A DNA stretch of 64,000 nucleotides. Source: Alkalicoccobacillus murimartini (lineage in GTDB: Bacteria; Bacillota; Bacilli; Bacillales; Bacillaceae_D). The stretch is taken from NCBI RefSeq assembly GCF_030813245.1, contig NZ_JAUSUA010000001.1:558001-622000 (forward strand), read 5' to 3'. The position numbers and the translations under genes were made by a program. Under the pieces are notes generated by a model. It had not been told where the DNA came from, searched no databases, and saw only the letters and a list, made by a program, of their open reading frames with translations. This document shows, one piece after another, positions 32,489 to 41,044 of this stretch (positions are counted from its first letter, which is position 1; the number at the start of each line of letters is the position of its first letter).

Positions 32489-33207
32489 TGCTGGATGGCT
32501 TCGTATCGGTTGTCATCTGTGTTATAGGCAAGGTGCAATTCACCAGCTGAGTTTATCATGCACAAAAAAATCGAAGAATAAGACTGTATACCCTTCTGGT
32601 TAAGTTTATCCAGAAGGGTCTTTCGGTTCAGTTGAATGCTTTTTAAGATCTCTTCTTGAATGACTCCTTCAATAATTACTGGGTAGGATATTCCACCCGT
32701 TTTCTTGATGAGTCCTAGATCTTCCATTGATGGTGTTTGTTTTGTTGCTTTTTTGAAAACACTTAGTTCCCCACTCGCTTCTATGATACCGAGCTGCACA
32801 TCGTTTATATCAAATACATCTTTCTCACGTAACATCTCTAAGATATTATCCATAGAATAACGGATGCTTTTTAAATTCTTCACTAAAATTTCTCCATTTC
32901 TAATCACAACTGTTGGTTCAAATGTAATCCATTTCCCAAACTTTCTTTTGCTAATAGCTAGTTTAGAGACAAGAACCTGAAATAGACAAATACATATGAT
33001 GGCAAATCCTGTAGGGAGATGTTTGACATTGGGATCAGCAATATCTGCACCAACAACTGAAGCAAGTGAAATGATAATGAGAAAATCAAAAATAGGTAAT
33101 TCCCCAATCGATCGTTTTCCCATGAACATGGTCATAGTGAGTAGAAGTGGAAAAATGGTAATAATCCTTCCAAGAATTAAGGCAAAATCTTTTAGTTCCT
33201 CCATCAT
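32485..33207 (-). CDS. second DUF421 (YetF-like) membrane protein
   Basis: This 240-residue protein has three N-terminal helices, with the family motif GKRSIGELPIFDFLIIISLA. The soluble end contains TFEPTVVIRNGEILVKNLKS and EKDVFDINDVQLGIIEASGE. It is a distant paralogue of 29357-30058, so two DUF421 genes bracket the spoVA operon. It is convergent with and overlaps spoVAE by four bases. AAGGAGCCTAGCTC precedes ATG 33207. Role in the spore is inferred from context only. Confidence 0.87.
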   Translation of the reverse strand: MMEELKDFALILGRIITIFPLLLTMTMFMGKRSIGELPIFDFLIIISLASVVGADIADPNVKHLPTGFAIICICLFQVLVSKLAISKRKFGKWITFEPTVVIRNGEILVKNLKSIRYSMDNILEMLREKDVFDINDVQLGIIEASGELSVFKKATKQTPSMEDLGLIKKTGGISYPVIIEGVIQEEILKSIQLNRKTLLDKLNQKGIQSYSSIFLCMINSAGELHLAYNTDDNRYEAIQH

Positions 33208-33286
33208 GAGCTAGGCTCCTTCATGTTTTTACTTGCTAGTCTAAACATGAATCTCTGTCTTTAAACGACCCGTACGCCGAATTTCG

Positions 33287-33316
33287 GTCATAAAAGAGGT
33301 TGTCCGGCATAGATAT
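33287..33316 (+). promoter_or_regulatory. possible sigma-E promoter for dacB-spmAB
   Basis: GTCATAAA and CATAGATAT are separated by about 14 bases, resembling the mother-cell sigma-E elements, 55 bases before dacB. The dacB operon of B. subtilis is sigma-E dependent, which supports the call. The match is partial. Confidence 0.38.
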
Positions 33317-33370
33317 GTTGGTAAGAAGTCAGGGGACGACCCTGCATACAGGAGCGAGGCGAGGGTACAA

Positions 33371-34507
33371 ATGATCAGGAATCTAATAAAACTGCTGGTC
33401 TGTGTAGGACTTGTTAGTGGATTATGGCAGGCTCCCGTTGCATTTGCTGAGCCTACGATTGGTGTTTCGGCTCAAGCAGCAGTTCTGATGGAGCAGTCTA
33501 CCGGAAGAATATTATATGGAAAAAATGAACATGAACCGATGCGAATTGCTAGTATTACTAAAATCATGACGGCTATTTTAGCGATAGAATCAGGTAAGCT
33601 AAATGAAACCGTAACAGTTTCTGACCAAGCCTTTGGCACCGAAGGCTCCTCACTCTATTTACAAGCTGGAGAAAAAGTCCGGTTAGAAGATCTTGTATAC
33701 GGACTGATGATGCGAAGTGGCAACGATGCTGCAGTAGCTATTGCTGAGCATGTTGGAGGAAGTCTTGATGGATTTGTATTGCTGATGAATCAAAAAGCAG
33801 AAGAGATTGGAATGGATCACACCCTATTCGAGAATCCACATGGTTTAGATGATCATGAAAACCATCGTTCCAGTGCGTATGATATGGCCTTATTGACGCA
33901 ATATGCGATGATGAATGATACATTCAAGACGATCTCTGGTACAAGCGATTATCGTACAAAAGAAGGACAAATTCGCGTCTTCCACAATAAAAATAAACTG
34001 CTTACTCAACTTTATAAATATTCAACTGGAGGAAAAACAGGATATACAAAATTAGCCCATCGGACACTTGTCTCAACAGCTACGAAGGACGAACTAGATC
34101 TGATTGTTGTGACACTCGATGCGTCGAGTGACTGGAATGACCATATGAGCTTATTTAATTGGGCTTTTGACCAAGTGAAGCTGGAAGAGGTTGTGCAAGA
34201 AGGATTTGTAGGTCAAGTGAAAGATGAATACTACAAAGGCAGAGTTTACTCCAAACAATCCTATTTCTATCCAATACAAAAAACAGAGTGGAATAAGCTT
34301 ACACAAGAAGTTACGTTACTCACCCCACCAATAGAAAATGAAAGAGCTCAAGATCCAGTAGGTAAGCTAACAATAAAAATGGATAAGGATATTATCGCAA
34401 GTATTCCCCTTTATTATGATCCTCCTACAGAAGAGGAGAAACGTTCATTTTGGCAGAGACTGTTTGGGGTGATCTCCGTTGTAGTGGGGGTGTCTCCGCA
34501 TGATTAA
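33371..34507 (+). CDS. dacB: sporulation D-alanyl-D-alanine carboxypeptidase (PBP5*)
   Basis: This penicillin-binding protein trims peptidoglycan side chains in the spore cortex. It has a signal peptide ending near AFA and the three active-site motifs: SITK at 61-64 (nucleophile Ser61), SGN at 116-118 and KTG at 222-224. The C-terminal beta domain and an amphipathic tail (WQRLFGVISVVVGV) follow. It has 378 residues, a normal size. It overlaps spmA by eight bases, giving the dacB-spmA-spmB order known from B. subtilis. Confidence 0.95.
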   Translation: MIRNLIKLLVCVGLVSGLWQAPVAFAEPTIGVSAQAAVLMEQSTGRILYGKNEHEPMRIASITKIMTAILAIESGKLNETVTVSDQAFGTEGSSLYLQAGEKVRLEDLVYGLMMRSGNDAAVAIAEHVGGSLDGFVLLMNQKAEEIGMDHTLFENPHGLDDHENHRSSAYDMALLTQYAMMNDTFKTISGTSDYRTKEGQIRVFHNKNKLLTQLYKYSTGGKTGYTKLAHRTLVSTATKDELDLIVVTLDASSDWNDHMSLFNWAFDQVKLEEVVQEGFVGQVKDEYYKGRVYSKQSYFYPIQKTEWNKLTQEVTLLTPPIENERAQDPVGKLTIKMDKDIIASIPLYYDPPTEEEKRSFWQRLFGVISVVVGVSPHD

Positions 34508-35096
34508 CAAAATTTGGGTCTCGATGTTTTTGATTGGCATCTTATTTGCTGCTTGGAATGGAACGATGGACAAAGTGAATGCAGCCATTTTTTCTGGAGC
34601 TAAGGAAGGTGTAGCTATTTGTTTAGGGCTAATTAGTGTACTAGCTTTTTGGCTTGGCTTAATGAAAATTGCTGAAGTATCAGGATTACTTAACTCATTT
34701 GCAAAATGGCTACGTCCGATTGCGACAAGGATTTTCCCAGAGGTCCCACCCGATCATCCGGCCATGGGCTATATTCTTAGTAATGTCACAGCCAATATGT
34801 TTGGCCTGGGCAATGCAGCCACACCAATGGGGATTAAGGCAATGGAGCAATTAAAGCAGCTTAATGGGAACCGTGATTCAGCGAGTCGTTCGATGGTTAC
34901 ACTTCTCGCTCTAAATACAGCTTGTATTACATTTATTCCAACGACAGTCATCTCGATACGAATGAGCTATGGTTCTGTAACCCCAACCGATATCGTGGGA
35001 CCAACGATTATGGCATCTGCTTGTGCCTGCATAGGGGCCATTATCATTGATCGACTTTTTTATGCCAGACAAGTCAGAAGGCAGAAAAGAGTATGA
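34500..35096 (+). CDS. spmA: spore maturation protein A
   Basis: This 198-residue membrane protein is needed for full dehydration of the spore core. The nucleoside-recognition/Gate domain motif GNAATPMGIKAMEQL is clear near residues 103-117. About five hydrophobic segments are present. The gene overlaps dacB by eight bases and spmB by four, so all three are made together in the mother cell. Confidence 0.95.
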   Translation: MINKIWVSMFLIGILFAAWNGTMDKVNAAIFSGAKEGVAICLGLISVLAFWLGLMKIAEVSGLLNSFAKWLRPIATRIFPEVPPDHPAMGYILSNVTANMFGLGNAATPMGIKAMEQLKQLNGNRDSASRSMVTLLALNTACITFIPTTVISIRMSYGSVTPTDIVGPTIMASACACIGAIIIDRLFYARQVRRQKRV

Positions 35097-35629
35097 GTTG
35101 GTTAACTGAGCTGTCGATTTGGTTTATTCCCTTTTTAATTGGGGGCATCTTAGTGTTCGGGACAATAAAAAAAGTACCCACCTATGAAACGTTTGTGGAG
35201 GGAGCAAAAGAGGGATTCGGCATGGCTGTTTCAATCATCCCTTATTTGGTTGGGATGATGGTGGCAATCTCAGTATTCCGTGCTTCCGGCGCACTCGATT
35301 TTATGATGAGTACGTTGTCTCCAGTATTTTATGCCATAGGAGTTCCAGCTGAAGTCGTTCCGCTTGCTATCCTTCGACCTATCTCGGGCACAGGGGCATT
35401 AGCTTTAATGAGTGATTTAACAGCCACGCATGGACCTGATTCCTTTATTGGACGGTTAGCTGCAACCATGCAAGGCAGTACAGACACGACCTTTTATATT
35501 TTGACCGTCTACTTCGGCGCCGTTGGAGTGAAAAAGATGGGGGATGCGTTAAAAGTTGGACTACTTGCCGATGCGGTAGGTATTATCGCATCCATCGTCA
35601 TCATTACGATTTTATTTCATGGGGTCTAA
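35093..35629 (+). CDS. spmB: spore maturation protein B
   Basis: This 178-residue membrane protein works with SpmA in spore core dehydration. It has the Gate-domain features RPISGTGALALMSDL and MQGSTDTTFYILTVYFGAVG. The N-terminus is hydrophobic (WLTELSIWFIPFLIGGILVF). The ATG overlaps the spmA stop by four bases. A non-coding hairpin repeat lies downstream. Confidence 0.95.
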   Translation: MSWLTELSIWFIPFLIGGILVFGTIKKVPTYETFVEGAKEGFGMAVSIIPYLVGMMVAISVFRASGALDFMMSTLSPVFYAIGVPAEVVPLAILRPISGTGALALMSDLTATHGPDSFIGRLAATMQGSTDTTFYILTVYFGAVGVKKMGDALKVGLLADAVGIIASIVIITILFHGV

Positions 35630-35739
35630 AGGATCTATGAAACAAGGTGTCTGAAAGTATACTTCTAATGTGGCACTTTGACTTTCATCATGTGATGGGT
35701 TAATAAGATTTTAATGAGATTGTCAACGTTCTCTTCAAG

Positions 35740-35854
35740 CGGATGAGATGGGAGGCCGACTCCAGTGGGAATTACGGGCTGAATTGAAATACACTGGCGT
35801 AGCCAGTTTAGTTCAATGCCCGCCCACGGAAAGCGTGCCCCCATCTCAGTAGCG
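35740..35854. repeat. 115-base long-hairpin repeat element
   Basis: Nested inverted repeats span this stretch: GAGATGGGAGGC with GCCCCCATCTC outside, CCAGTGGGA with CCCACGG next, GGGC/TTGAA with TTCAA/GCCC inside, and ACTGGCGTAGCCAGT at the tip. The CGCTTTCCGTGGGC and CCCACTGGAGTCGGC parts recall a hairpin repeat I have seen in many Bacillus and Geobacillus genomes. It is intergenic and makes a spurious minus-strand ORF. It is either a MITE-like element or a structured RNA. Confidence 0.6.
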
Positions 35855-35913
35855 AAATATAGGAAAGCTAAACGTGTCAATGCTCTTTCCCTGAGTGAAT
35901 TTTTCGTGAAATT

Positions 35914-35941
35914 AAGGCCTCAATTTGAGGCTCTTTTTTTT
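35914..35941 (+). terminator. terminator-like hairpin before rluB
   Basis: GGCCTCAA and TTGAGGCT form a stem followed by eight T residues. It lies about 60 bases before rluB and may end the spmB transcript. Confidence 0.75.
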
Positions 35942-36000
35942 CGTCAAATCTTGTTTATTGATGTTCACAGAGGTATGATGGTAGGTGAGGTGAAGGATAA

Positions 36001-36729
36001 ATGGAACGGTTACAGAAAGTGATTGCCCATGCAGGCATTGCATCAAGACGTAAAGCAGAAGAATTAATCCTGCAAGGACGGGTGACAGTGAACGGAAAAC
36101 CCGTGACTGAACTGGGTGTCAAAGTACAAGCAAATCGAGATAAAATTGAAGTAGATGGAGTACCAATTGATAAAGAAGAGCCGGTTTATTTCTTGTTGTA
36201 CAAGCCAAGTGGCGTGATTTCAAGTGTTAGTGATGACCGTGATCGAACAGTTGTAACAGATTTTTTACATGTTGAGCAACGAGTCTTCCCGGTGGGGCGT
36301 CTTGATTATGAGACGTCTGGTTTAATTTTGCTGACGAATGACGGCGATTTTGCAAACTTATTAATGCATCCTAGACATACAATTAACAAGGTGTATGTTG
36401 CAAAAATAGAAGGCATTCCTAGCAAAGAGGCGTTAAAACAACTAGAACGTGGCGTAATGCTTGAAGATGGAAAAACAGCTCCTGCTCAAGTGAAGCTGAT
36501 GACGGTCGATAAGAAAAAGAATACGGCGATAGTGCGATTAAGTATCCATGAAGGCCGAAATCGACAAGTACGTCGCATGTTTGAAGCAGTAGGGCATCAA
36601 GTGAGAAAGCTTAAACGTGAAGAATATAGTTTTCTTACACTAAAAGGCATGAACCCAGGTGACGTTCGACCACTTAAACCAATTGAAGTCAAACATTTAC
36701 GTGAATTGGCTGTCACGAAACCGTCATAA
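36001..36729 (+). CDS. rluB: 23S rRNA pseudouridine synthase B
   Basis: The enzyme converts a uridine in 23S rRNA (position 2605 region in E. coli) to pseudouridine. It has 242 residues. An N-terminal S4 RNA-binding domain (LQKVIAHAGIASRRKAEELI) leads to a catalytic core with the active-site Asp in FPVGRLDYETSGLILLTNDG. A C-terminal HEGRNRQVRRMFEAVGH motif follows. GAGGTGAAGGATAA precedes the ATG. In B. subtilis rluB also sits between spmB and resA. Confidence 0.96.
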   Translation: MERLQKVIAHAGIASRRKAEELILQGRVTVNGKPVTELGVKVQANRDKIEVDGVPIDKEEPVYFLLYKPSGVISSVSDDRDRTVVTDFLHVEQRVFPVGRLDYETSGLILLTNDGDFANLLMHPRHTINKVYVAKIEGIPSKEALKQLERGVMLEDGKTAPAQVKLMTVDKKKNTAIVRLSIHEGRNRQVRRMFEAVGHQVRKLKREEYSFLTLKGMNPGDVRPLKPIEVKHLRELAVTKPS

Positions 36730-36766
36730 AACAAAAAGTAGAATCGCTTTCGTGACGTTATACTAG

Positions 36767-36794
36767 AAACAGGCTGATACTCAGCCTGTTTTAT
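36767..36794 (+). terminator. rluB terminator
   Basis: AAACAGGCTGA and TCAGCCTGTTT pair around a three-base loop, followed by T residues. Confidence 0.87.
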
Positions 36795-36856
36795 CTAATA
36801 AAAAGCGTATACATAGGATGAACAACGTAGAGTTTGTATTTAGAGGAGGGCGTACC

Positions 36857-37384
36857 TTGAAGAGAAAACGTTTAATTATGAGAACGCTTATTCTTGTAGC
36901 AATTATTGTAGCTGTAGGCACTACCTTTTATTTAAATTATATTAAGGATCATAGTGTTGCTCAAGCTGGTAACGCAACCATTGACTTCTCCTTGGAAGAT
37001 CTAGCAGATAATCAACATCAGCTATCAGATTATGAGGGACAAGGAGTAATGCTGAATTTCTGGGGAACCTATTGTGCTCCATGCGAACGAGAGATGCCTT
37101 ATATGGAATCGCTCTATGAAGAATACAAAGATAAAGGCGTAGAAATTCTAGCAGTCAATGTAAATGAAGCGCCACTTGCAGTCAATACCTTTGTGAATCG
37201 TTATGATCTCAGTTTTCCGATTTTATTAGATAGGGGTATGGAGGTAACTGAAGCGTATGGCGTTCGTCCTCTTCCAACCACAATCCTCATAAATGAAAGC
37301 GGTGTGATTACTAACGTTCATCAAGGAGAAATGACTGAAGCTATGATTGATGAGTTTCTAGAATCAATTGTGCCAGAAGAGTAA
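36857..37384 (+). CDS. resA: thiol-disulfide oxidoreductase ResA
   Basis: ResA keeps the CXXCH haem-binding cysteines of apocytochrome c reduced outside the membrane. TTG 36857 is the start: it follows GGAGGGCGTACC and gives 175 residues with an N-terminal anchor (KRLIMRTLILVAIIVAVG). The thioredoxin-like active site is CAPC in WGTYCAPCEREMPYMES; the usual form has a Trp next to the first Cys, here Tyr. The fold continues with a cis-proline near LPTTILI. First gene of resABC. Confidence 0.94.
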   Translation: MKRKRLIMRTLILVAIIVAVGTTFYLNYIKDHSVAQAGNATIDFSLEDLADNQHQLSDYEGQGVMLNFWGTYCAPCEREMPYMESLYEEYKDKGVEILAVNVNEAPLAVNTFVNRYDLSFPILLDRGMEVTEAYGVRPLPTTILINESGVITNVHQGEMTEAMIDEFLESIVPEE

Positions 37385-37398
37385 GCGGGGTGTTATAG

Positions 37399-39048
37399 AT
37401 GGGAAAAGTGCATTGCGAATGTGGACAACCAAATTCCGAAGGCACACTTATATGCCAACGATGTGGTAAGCCTCTTGAGAAGCAAGAGGCAGAATCGACA
37501 TTGCTTAATATGAGGTACGAAGGAGCTGCACGACGATCTAAAACATATACAAGTACAATTGTTGACAAAGTATGGGTGTTCTTTTCGTCAGTAAAAGTAG
37601 GTATTTGGATCTTAGTTATTCTCCTTTTTGCGTCAGCCTTAGGAAGTGTTTTTCCACAAGAGGTATTTATACCTGGAGATCAAAATGCTTCATTCTTTTA
37701 CAGAGAAGAGTATGGGTTTTTAGGTCAACTATATTACGACTTAGGTTTTCATAATTTATATAGTTCATGGTGGTATATGCTGCTGCTCGCATCACTAGGA
37801 ATTTCCTTAATCATTGCTAGTCTTGACCGAGTGGTGCCTCTATATAAATCTTTATCTAAGCAACGAGTCACTCGCCACAAGATCTTCTTAAGCAAGCAAC
37901 GCTTGTTTTCTAAGACTCAGACTCAGTCTAGTGAGAATGAGCAGCTGGTTCATCTATTTAAAGAGAATCTTAGAAAAAAACGATATAAAGTAAGAGAAGA
38001 TCAGGGCAATATTCTTGCCGAAAAAAATCGCTTTGCCAGGTGGGGTCCATATGTCAATCACATTGGGATTATCATCTTTTTGATTGGCTGTATGTTGCGC
38101 TATTTTCCTGGTATGTATGTAGATGAAACGATGTGGGTTCGAGAAGGGGAGCAAGCGACAGTCCCTAGCACCGACTCTACGCTCTATGTAGAAAACGAAC
38201 GATTTTTTGTTGAGTATTATGATGAGTCAGATGAAACGTTTCAGGATGCACTTGATCGAAATGTAGATCCGGTTGTCAAAACGTTTCAAACAGATGTGAT
38301 TCTTTTTGAAGAAGATGCCGATGTGATTGGTGTCCAAGGTGAAAAGAATGAGGTGGCTAGACAAGAAATCCGTGTGAATGAACCCTTAAGGTATGAGGGG
38401 ATCTCTTTATATCAAACCCAGTATAAATTAAACGAACTTAATCAATTATCCTTTACATTAGAAAATAAAGAAACAGGAGAATCCTATGGTCGAATGGATG
38501 TTGATCTGTTTGATCCACAAACTGAATATGAGCTAGAGGATGGATATAAAGTTGAGGTCATGGGGTATTTTCCTGATTATTATATGAATGACCAAAATCA
38601 ACCGTCAACTAGATCTCGTATTCCCGATAATCCTTATTTTTTCTTTAAGATGTTTACACCTGAAACACCTGAGGGCGAAGTTAGCTTTGTAGGTATTCAG
38701 GATAATCGTGAGCCTCTTGGCGAAAATGAATACAAAATGACATTTGTAGATGTTGTGATGAAAAATGTAAGTATCCTAACAGTAAGAAAAGATTATACCA
38801 TTCCATTTTTAATTGTTGGTGCAACTATTTTTATGATTGGCCTCGTTCAGGGCGCTTATTGGATGCATAGACGTATCTGGTTGCAAAAAGTAGATGGTGA
38901 ATGGTGGTTGGCTGGTCATACAAACAAAAGTTGGGTAGCTCTACAACGAGATATGAATGGTGTAATAGAAGGAACAACAATAACGAAACCAATTGATCAA
39001 TCAGAGAAAAAAACAACATCAAAGAAGAATGAATCAGGGGAGGGTTGA
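37399..39048 (+). CDS. resB: cytochrome c biogenesis protein ResB
   Basis: ResB and ResC together carry haem across the membrane for cytochrome c maturation (system II). This 549-residue protein starts with a short zinc-ribbon-like cysteine set (CECGQPNSEGTLICQRCGK). Four membrane helices follow, with a large extracytoplasmic loop between helices 3 and 4 (about residues 235-470). KVGIWILVILLFASALGSVF and GPYVNHIGIIIFLIGCMLRY are typical. It overlaps resC closely. Confidence 0.95.
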   Translation: MGKVHCECGQPNSEGTLICQRCGKPLEKQEAESTLLNMRYEGAARRSKTYTSTIVDKVWVFFSSVKVGIWILVILLFASALGSVFPQEVFIPGDQNASFFYREEYGFLGQLYYDLGFHNLYSSWWYMLLLASLGISLIIASLDRVVPLYKSLSKQRVTRHKIFLSKQRLFSKTQTQSSENEQLVHLFKENLRKKRYKVREDQGNILAEKNRFARWGPYVNHIGIIIFLIGCMLRYFPGMYVDETMWVREGEQATVPSTDSTLYVENERFFVEYYDESDETFQDALDRNVDPVVKTFQTDVILFEEDADVIGVQGEKNEVARQEIRVNEPLRYEGISLYQTQYKLNELNQLSFTLENKETGESYGRMDVDLFDPQTEYELEDGYKVEVMGYFPDYYMNDQNQPSTRSRIPDNPYFFFKMFTPETPEGEVSFVGIQDNREPLGENEYKMTFVDVVMKNVSILTVRKDYTIPFLIVGATIFMIGLVQGAYWMHRRIWLQKVDGEWWLAGHTNKSWVALQRDMNGVIEGTTITKPIDQSEKKTTSKKNESGEG

Positions 39049-39050
39049 GC

Positions 39051-40238
39051 ATGGCTGCAACAAGTGGAACGTTAATGCTTATTGCGTTTTTTCTATATCT
39101 CGCTTCTACTATTGCCTTTGCCGTTGCTGTAACGGGAAAGAAATGGAGAAATAAGGATGGAGAAATGAAAGGGAATCGCTGGGGGCTTTTCGGATTTATT
39201 TTCAGCATTTTAGCTGCTGCTTGTTCACTCGGCTATTTTGTGATTCGTTGGACTGTCGCAGGGCATGCACCAGTTAGTAATATGTACGAATATATGACCT
39301 TTCTTGGTATTGCAATGGGTCTGGCGTTTATTTTGATATTTAGCTTGTACCGAAGTAATGTCATTGGTCTATTCACGATGCCAACGGTGATGCTATTAAT
39401 TGCCTATGCTTCTTTATTTCCAAGAGAAGTAGCACCACTAATTCCAGCGCTTCAAAGTAATTGGTTGAAGATCCATGTTATTACAACGGCTTTAGGTCAA
39501 GGGATCTTATCGATTGGTTTTGCGGCAGGTCTAGTGTATCTTATCCGAACCATGAATTATCGCAAACCTGGTTTGAAAACAGCTGCATTGGAATGGATTA
39601 TGTATGCCATCACATCGCTGATTGGATACATAGGTGTTGGTTATCTATTTAAGTTATTGAACTATGAAACGGTGTTCTCTTACATAAATGAACTGGATAT
39701 GGAAGCAGAAATGACCTATAATCTGCCTGCCTTGGTTGGTCCAAATCAGGCAGAACTGCTTACAAGTGGTCAAATGGAGCCGTTCTTTAATGTGTGGGCT
39801 TCAATACGAAGTGACGATTTGAATACAGTTATTTGGTCTTTTATTTCCGGAGCCGTTCTCTATCTTCTCTTACGACTTATTTTACGAAAAAGAATTGGAC
39901 ACGCCATTCAACCTTTACTGAAATCTGTTAACCCGGATCAAGTTGATGAGGTGAGCTATCGTGCTATTGCTATTGGCTTCCCGATCTTTGCACTTGGAGG
40001 ACTAGTATTTGCTATGCTATGGGCACAAATTGCCTGGACTAGATTCTGGGGTTGGGATCCAAAAGAGGTTTGGGCATTGGTTACCTTCTTATTCTATGCT
40101 GTGTATTTGCATCTGCGCCTTTCGAATGGCTGGCATGGAGAAAAATCCGCATGGTTGTGTGTAATCGGTTTTGCTATCATTATGTTTAACCTTGTTTTTG
40201 TGAATTTAGTGATTGCTGGTCTACACTCTTACGCCTAA
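39051..40238 (+). CDS. resC: cytochrome c biogenesis protein ResC
   Basis: This 395-residue polytopic protein belongs to the CcsA/ResC family. The haem-handling WWD-like motif is visible as WGWDPKEVWAL, and conserved histidines occur in HAPVSNMYEYMTFLG and in KIHVITTALGQGILSIGF. ATG 39051 follows GGGGAGGGTTGAGC, three bases after the resB stop. It completes the system II machinery with ResB and ResA. Confidence 0.95.
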   Translation: MAATSGTLMLIAFFLYLASTIAFAVAVTGKKWRNKDGEMKGNRWGLFGFIFSILAAACSLGYFVIRWTVAGHAPVSNMYEYMTFLGIAMGLAFILIFSLYRSNVIGLFTMPTVMLLIAYASLFPREVAPLIPALQSNWLKIHVITTALGQGILSIGFAAGLVYLIRTMNYRKPGLKTAALEWIMYAITSLIGYIGVGYLFKLLNYETVFSYINELDMEAEMTYNLPALVGPNQAELLTSGQMEPFFNVWASIRSDDLNTVIWSFISGAVLYLLLRLILRKRIGHAIQPLLKSVNPDQVDEVSYRAIAIGFPIFALGGLVFAMLWAQIAWTRFWGWDPKEVWALVTFLFYAVYLHLRLSNGWHGEKSAWLCVIGFAIIMFNLVFVNLVIAGLHSYA

Positions 40239-40324
40239 AAAACAGATAATGTGACTGAAATATCTAGGACATGGTACACTACAATGTATAGCAATTGTAA
40301 GAAGTAGAAGGAGGCACACTCTTA

Positions 40325-41044
40325 ATGGAACAACACGAGGCTAATATACTAGTTGTAGATGATGAAGAACGTATTAGGCGCTTATTACGTATGTATTTAG
40401 AGCGTGAAAACTACTCAATTGAAGAGGCCGTAAATGGGCAACAAGCATTAGAGATGGCACTAGAGTCAGAATATGACTTAATCCTCTTAGATGTGATGAT
40501 GCCTGAGATGGATGGCGTTGAAATGTGTCAAGAGCTTAGAAAAACGAAAGCAACTCCCGTCATGATGCTGACGGCAAAAGGGGAAGAAGGCAATCGCGTA
40601 CAAGGGTTTGAAGTGGGGGCAGATGATTATATTGTCAAACCATTTAGTCCAAGAGAAGTTGTGTTGCGAGTGAAGGCTCTTCTTAGAAGATCTTCCACAA
40701 CAAAATTTCTTCAAACGGATGTTCAAACAAAGGACTTGCTTGTTTTTAACCAATTAACGATTGATAATGATGCGCATAGAGTGACTGTTGATGGCCAGGA
40801 TATCGGTCTAACACCTAAGGAATACGAGTTATTGTATTATTTAGCGCAATCACCAGATAAGGTTTTTTCGCGTGAGCAATTACTAAAGGATGTTTGGAAT
40901 TATGAATTCTTTGGTGATTTACGAACGGTTGATACCCATATTAAAAGGCTTAGAGAAAAATTAAATAGAATATCGGAAGAAACCGCAGCTATGATTGCAA
41001 CAGTTTGGGGTGTAGGCTACAAATTTGAGGCTGTGAAAGGCTGA
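40325..41044 (+). CDS. resD: response regulator ResD
   Basis: ResD is an OmpR-type regulator that activates genes for respiration and anaerobic growth when oxygen is low. The receiver domain has the acidic pocket VVDDEER and the phospho-acceptor Asp56 in LILLDVMMPEMDG, plus the switch Lys in DDYIVKPFSP. The C-terminal winged helix spans about residues 140-236. It is 239 residues and shares one base with resE. Confidence 0.96.
   Translation: MEQHEANILVVDDEERIRRLLRMYLERENYSIEEAVNGQQALEMALESEYDLILLDVMMPEMDGVEMCQELRKTKATPVMMLTAKGEEGNRVQGFEVGADDYIVKPFSPREVVLRVKALLRRSSTTKFLQTDVQTKDLLVFNQLTIDNDAHRVTVDGQDIGLTPKEYELLYYLAQSPDKVFSREQLLKDVWNYEFFGDLRTVDTHIKRLREKLNRISEETAAMIATVWGVGYKFEAVKG

Noticed and set aside
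35665-35880. Minus-strand ORF of 71 codons
   Set aside because: It is a reading of the nested hairpin repeat, has no ribosome site and looks like a spurious frame common where this repeat occurs.
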